Shown one piece after another: positions 6,014 to 6,168 of a stretch of DNA of 6,168 bases. The position numbers and the translations under genes are program-made. Position 1 is the stretch's first letter. The number at the start of each line of letters is the position of its first letter. Source of the stretch: Ruminococcus sp. CAG:403 (GTDB taxonomy: Bacteria > Bacillota > Clostridia > Oscillospirales > Ruminococcaceae); assembly GCA_000437255.1 (NCBI GenBank), contig FR899094.1, forward strand, positions 1 to 6,168, in the 5' to 3' direction. The notes under the pieces were generated by a model. The model had not been told where the DNA came from. It ran no database searches and saw nothing but the letters and a program-made list of their open reading frames with translations.

Positions 6014-6168
6014 ATGTTTTGCAGTAAATGTGGAAAATCGAATCAGCCGGGCGCAGCCTTTTGCAGCAGCTGTGGTGCTTCTCTCAATGTAGATGTAGCG
6101 CCGCAACCTGCTTCCCCGCCGCCGGTCACAACCACGATTCCGACACCGCCGCCTGCTCCGCAGCAGCC
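6014..6168 (+). CDS. Zinc-ribbon protein with proline-rich linker, 5' part (runs off window)
   Basis: The first 51 residues are visible. They form an N-terminal zinc ribbon, MFCSKCGKSNQPGAAFCSSCG, with cysteines C3, C6, C17 and C20, followed from about residue 29 by a Pro/Thr/Ala-rich linker (PQPASPPPV, TIPTPPPAP). This arrangement is common in Bacillota proteins where a ribbon is tethered to a membrane segment or another domain; here that part is out of view. The start at 6014 has a modest AAGTGGGG-like ribosome binding site 8 nt upstream. The cysteine spacing is the same as in the minus-strand zinc-ribbon membrane protein at 511-1188. It lies 33 nt downstream of the four-TM gene with no terminator seen between them, so it may share its transcript. 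Confidence 0.85.
   Translation, partial: MFCSKCGKSNQPGAAFCSSCGASLNVDVAPQPASPPPVTTTIPTPPPAPQQ

Overview
The window looks like chromosomal DNA from a member of the Bacillota, most likely a Clostridia gut-type anaerobe (Oscillospiraceae/Ruminococcaceae-like). I infer this from gene content: a short archaeal/eukaryotic-type ProS, a bacterial AIM24 protein and small zinc-ribbon membrane proteins. Strong AAGGAGG-type ribosome binding sites and medium GC content also fit. The taxonomic call is an inference. I see no mobile element, CRISPR array, tRNA or rRNA.

Layout from left to right. (1) Bases 2-451, + strand: the 3' part of a uridine-phosphorylase-type nucleoside phosphorylase gene. It ends at a perfect 15-bp hairpin with an A-tract on one side and a T-tract on the other, which can terminate transcription from both directions. 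(2) Bases 1884-511, - strand: a two-gene operon with an AIM24-family protein first, then 18 nt later a zinc-ribbon, single-pass membrane protein. It is driven by a perfect TTGACA-N17-TATAAT promoter and converges on the same terminator. (3) Bases 1885-2187: a 303-base divergent intergenic region with the AIM24 promoter on the left, an extended -10 promoter for proS on the right, and a 90-nt nested dyad between them. (4) Bases 2188-3648, + strand: prolyl-tRNA synthetase, followed by a clear intrinsic terminator. (5) Bases 3805-5361, + strand: a PutP-type sodium/proline symporter, with an inverted repeat placed like an operator over a possible promoter. (6) Bases 5375-5980, + strand: a four-TM protein I do not recognise, 13 nt after putP and probably cotranscribed. 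(7) Bases 6014 to the edge, + strand: the start of a second zinc-ribbon protein, followed by a proline-rich linker.

Functional picture: proS and putP together suggest a proline-handling neighbourhood (uptake and tRNA charging), although a terminator separates them and no T-box leader is visible. The AIM24/zinc-ribbon operon and the second zinc-ribbon gene with the same cysteine spacing belong to poorly characterised families. Nothing here amounts to a clearly new system. The points most worth following are the AIM24/zinc-ribbon pairing, the nested dyad at 1969-2058, and the unknown four-TM gene between putP and the second zinc-ribbon gene.
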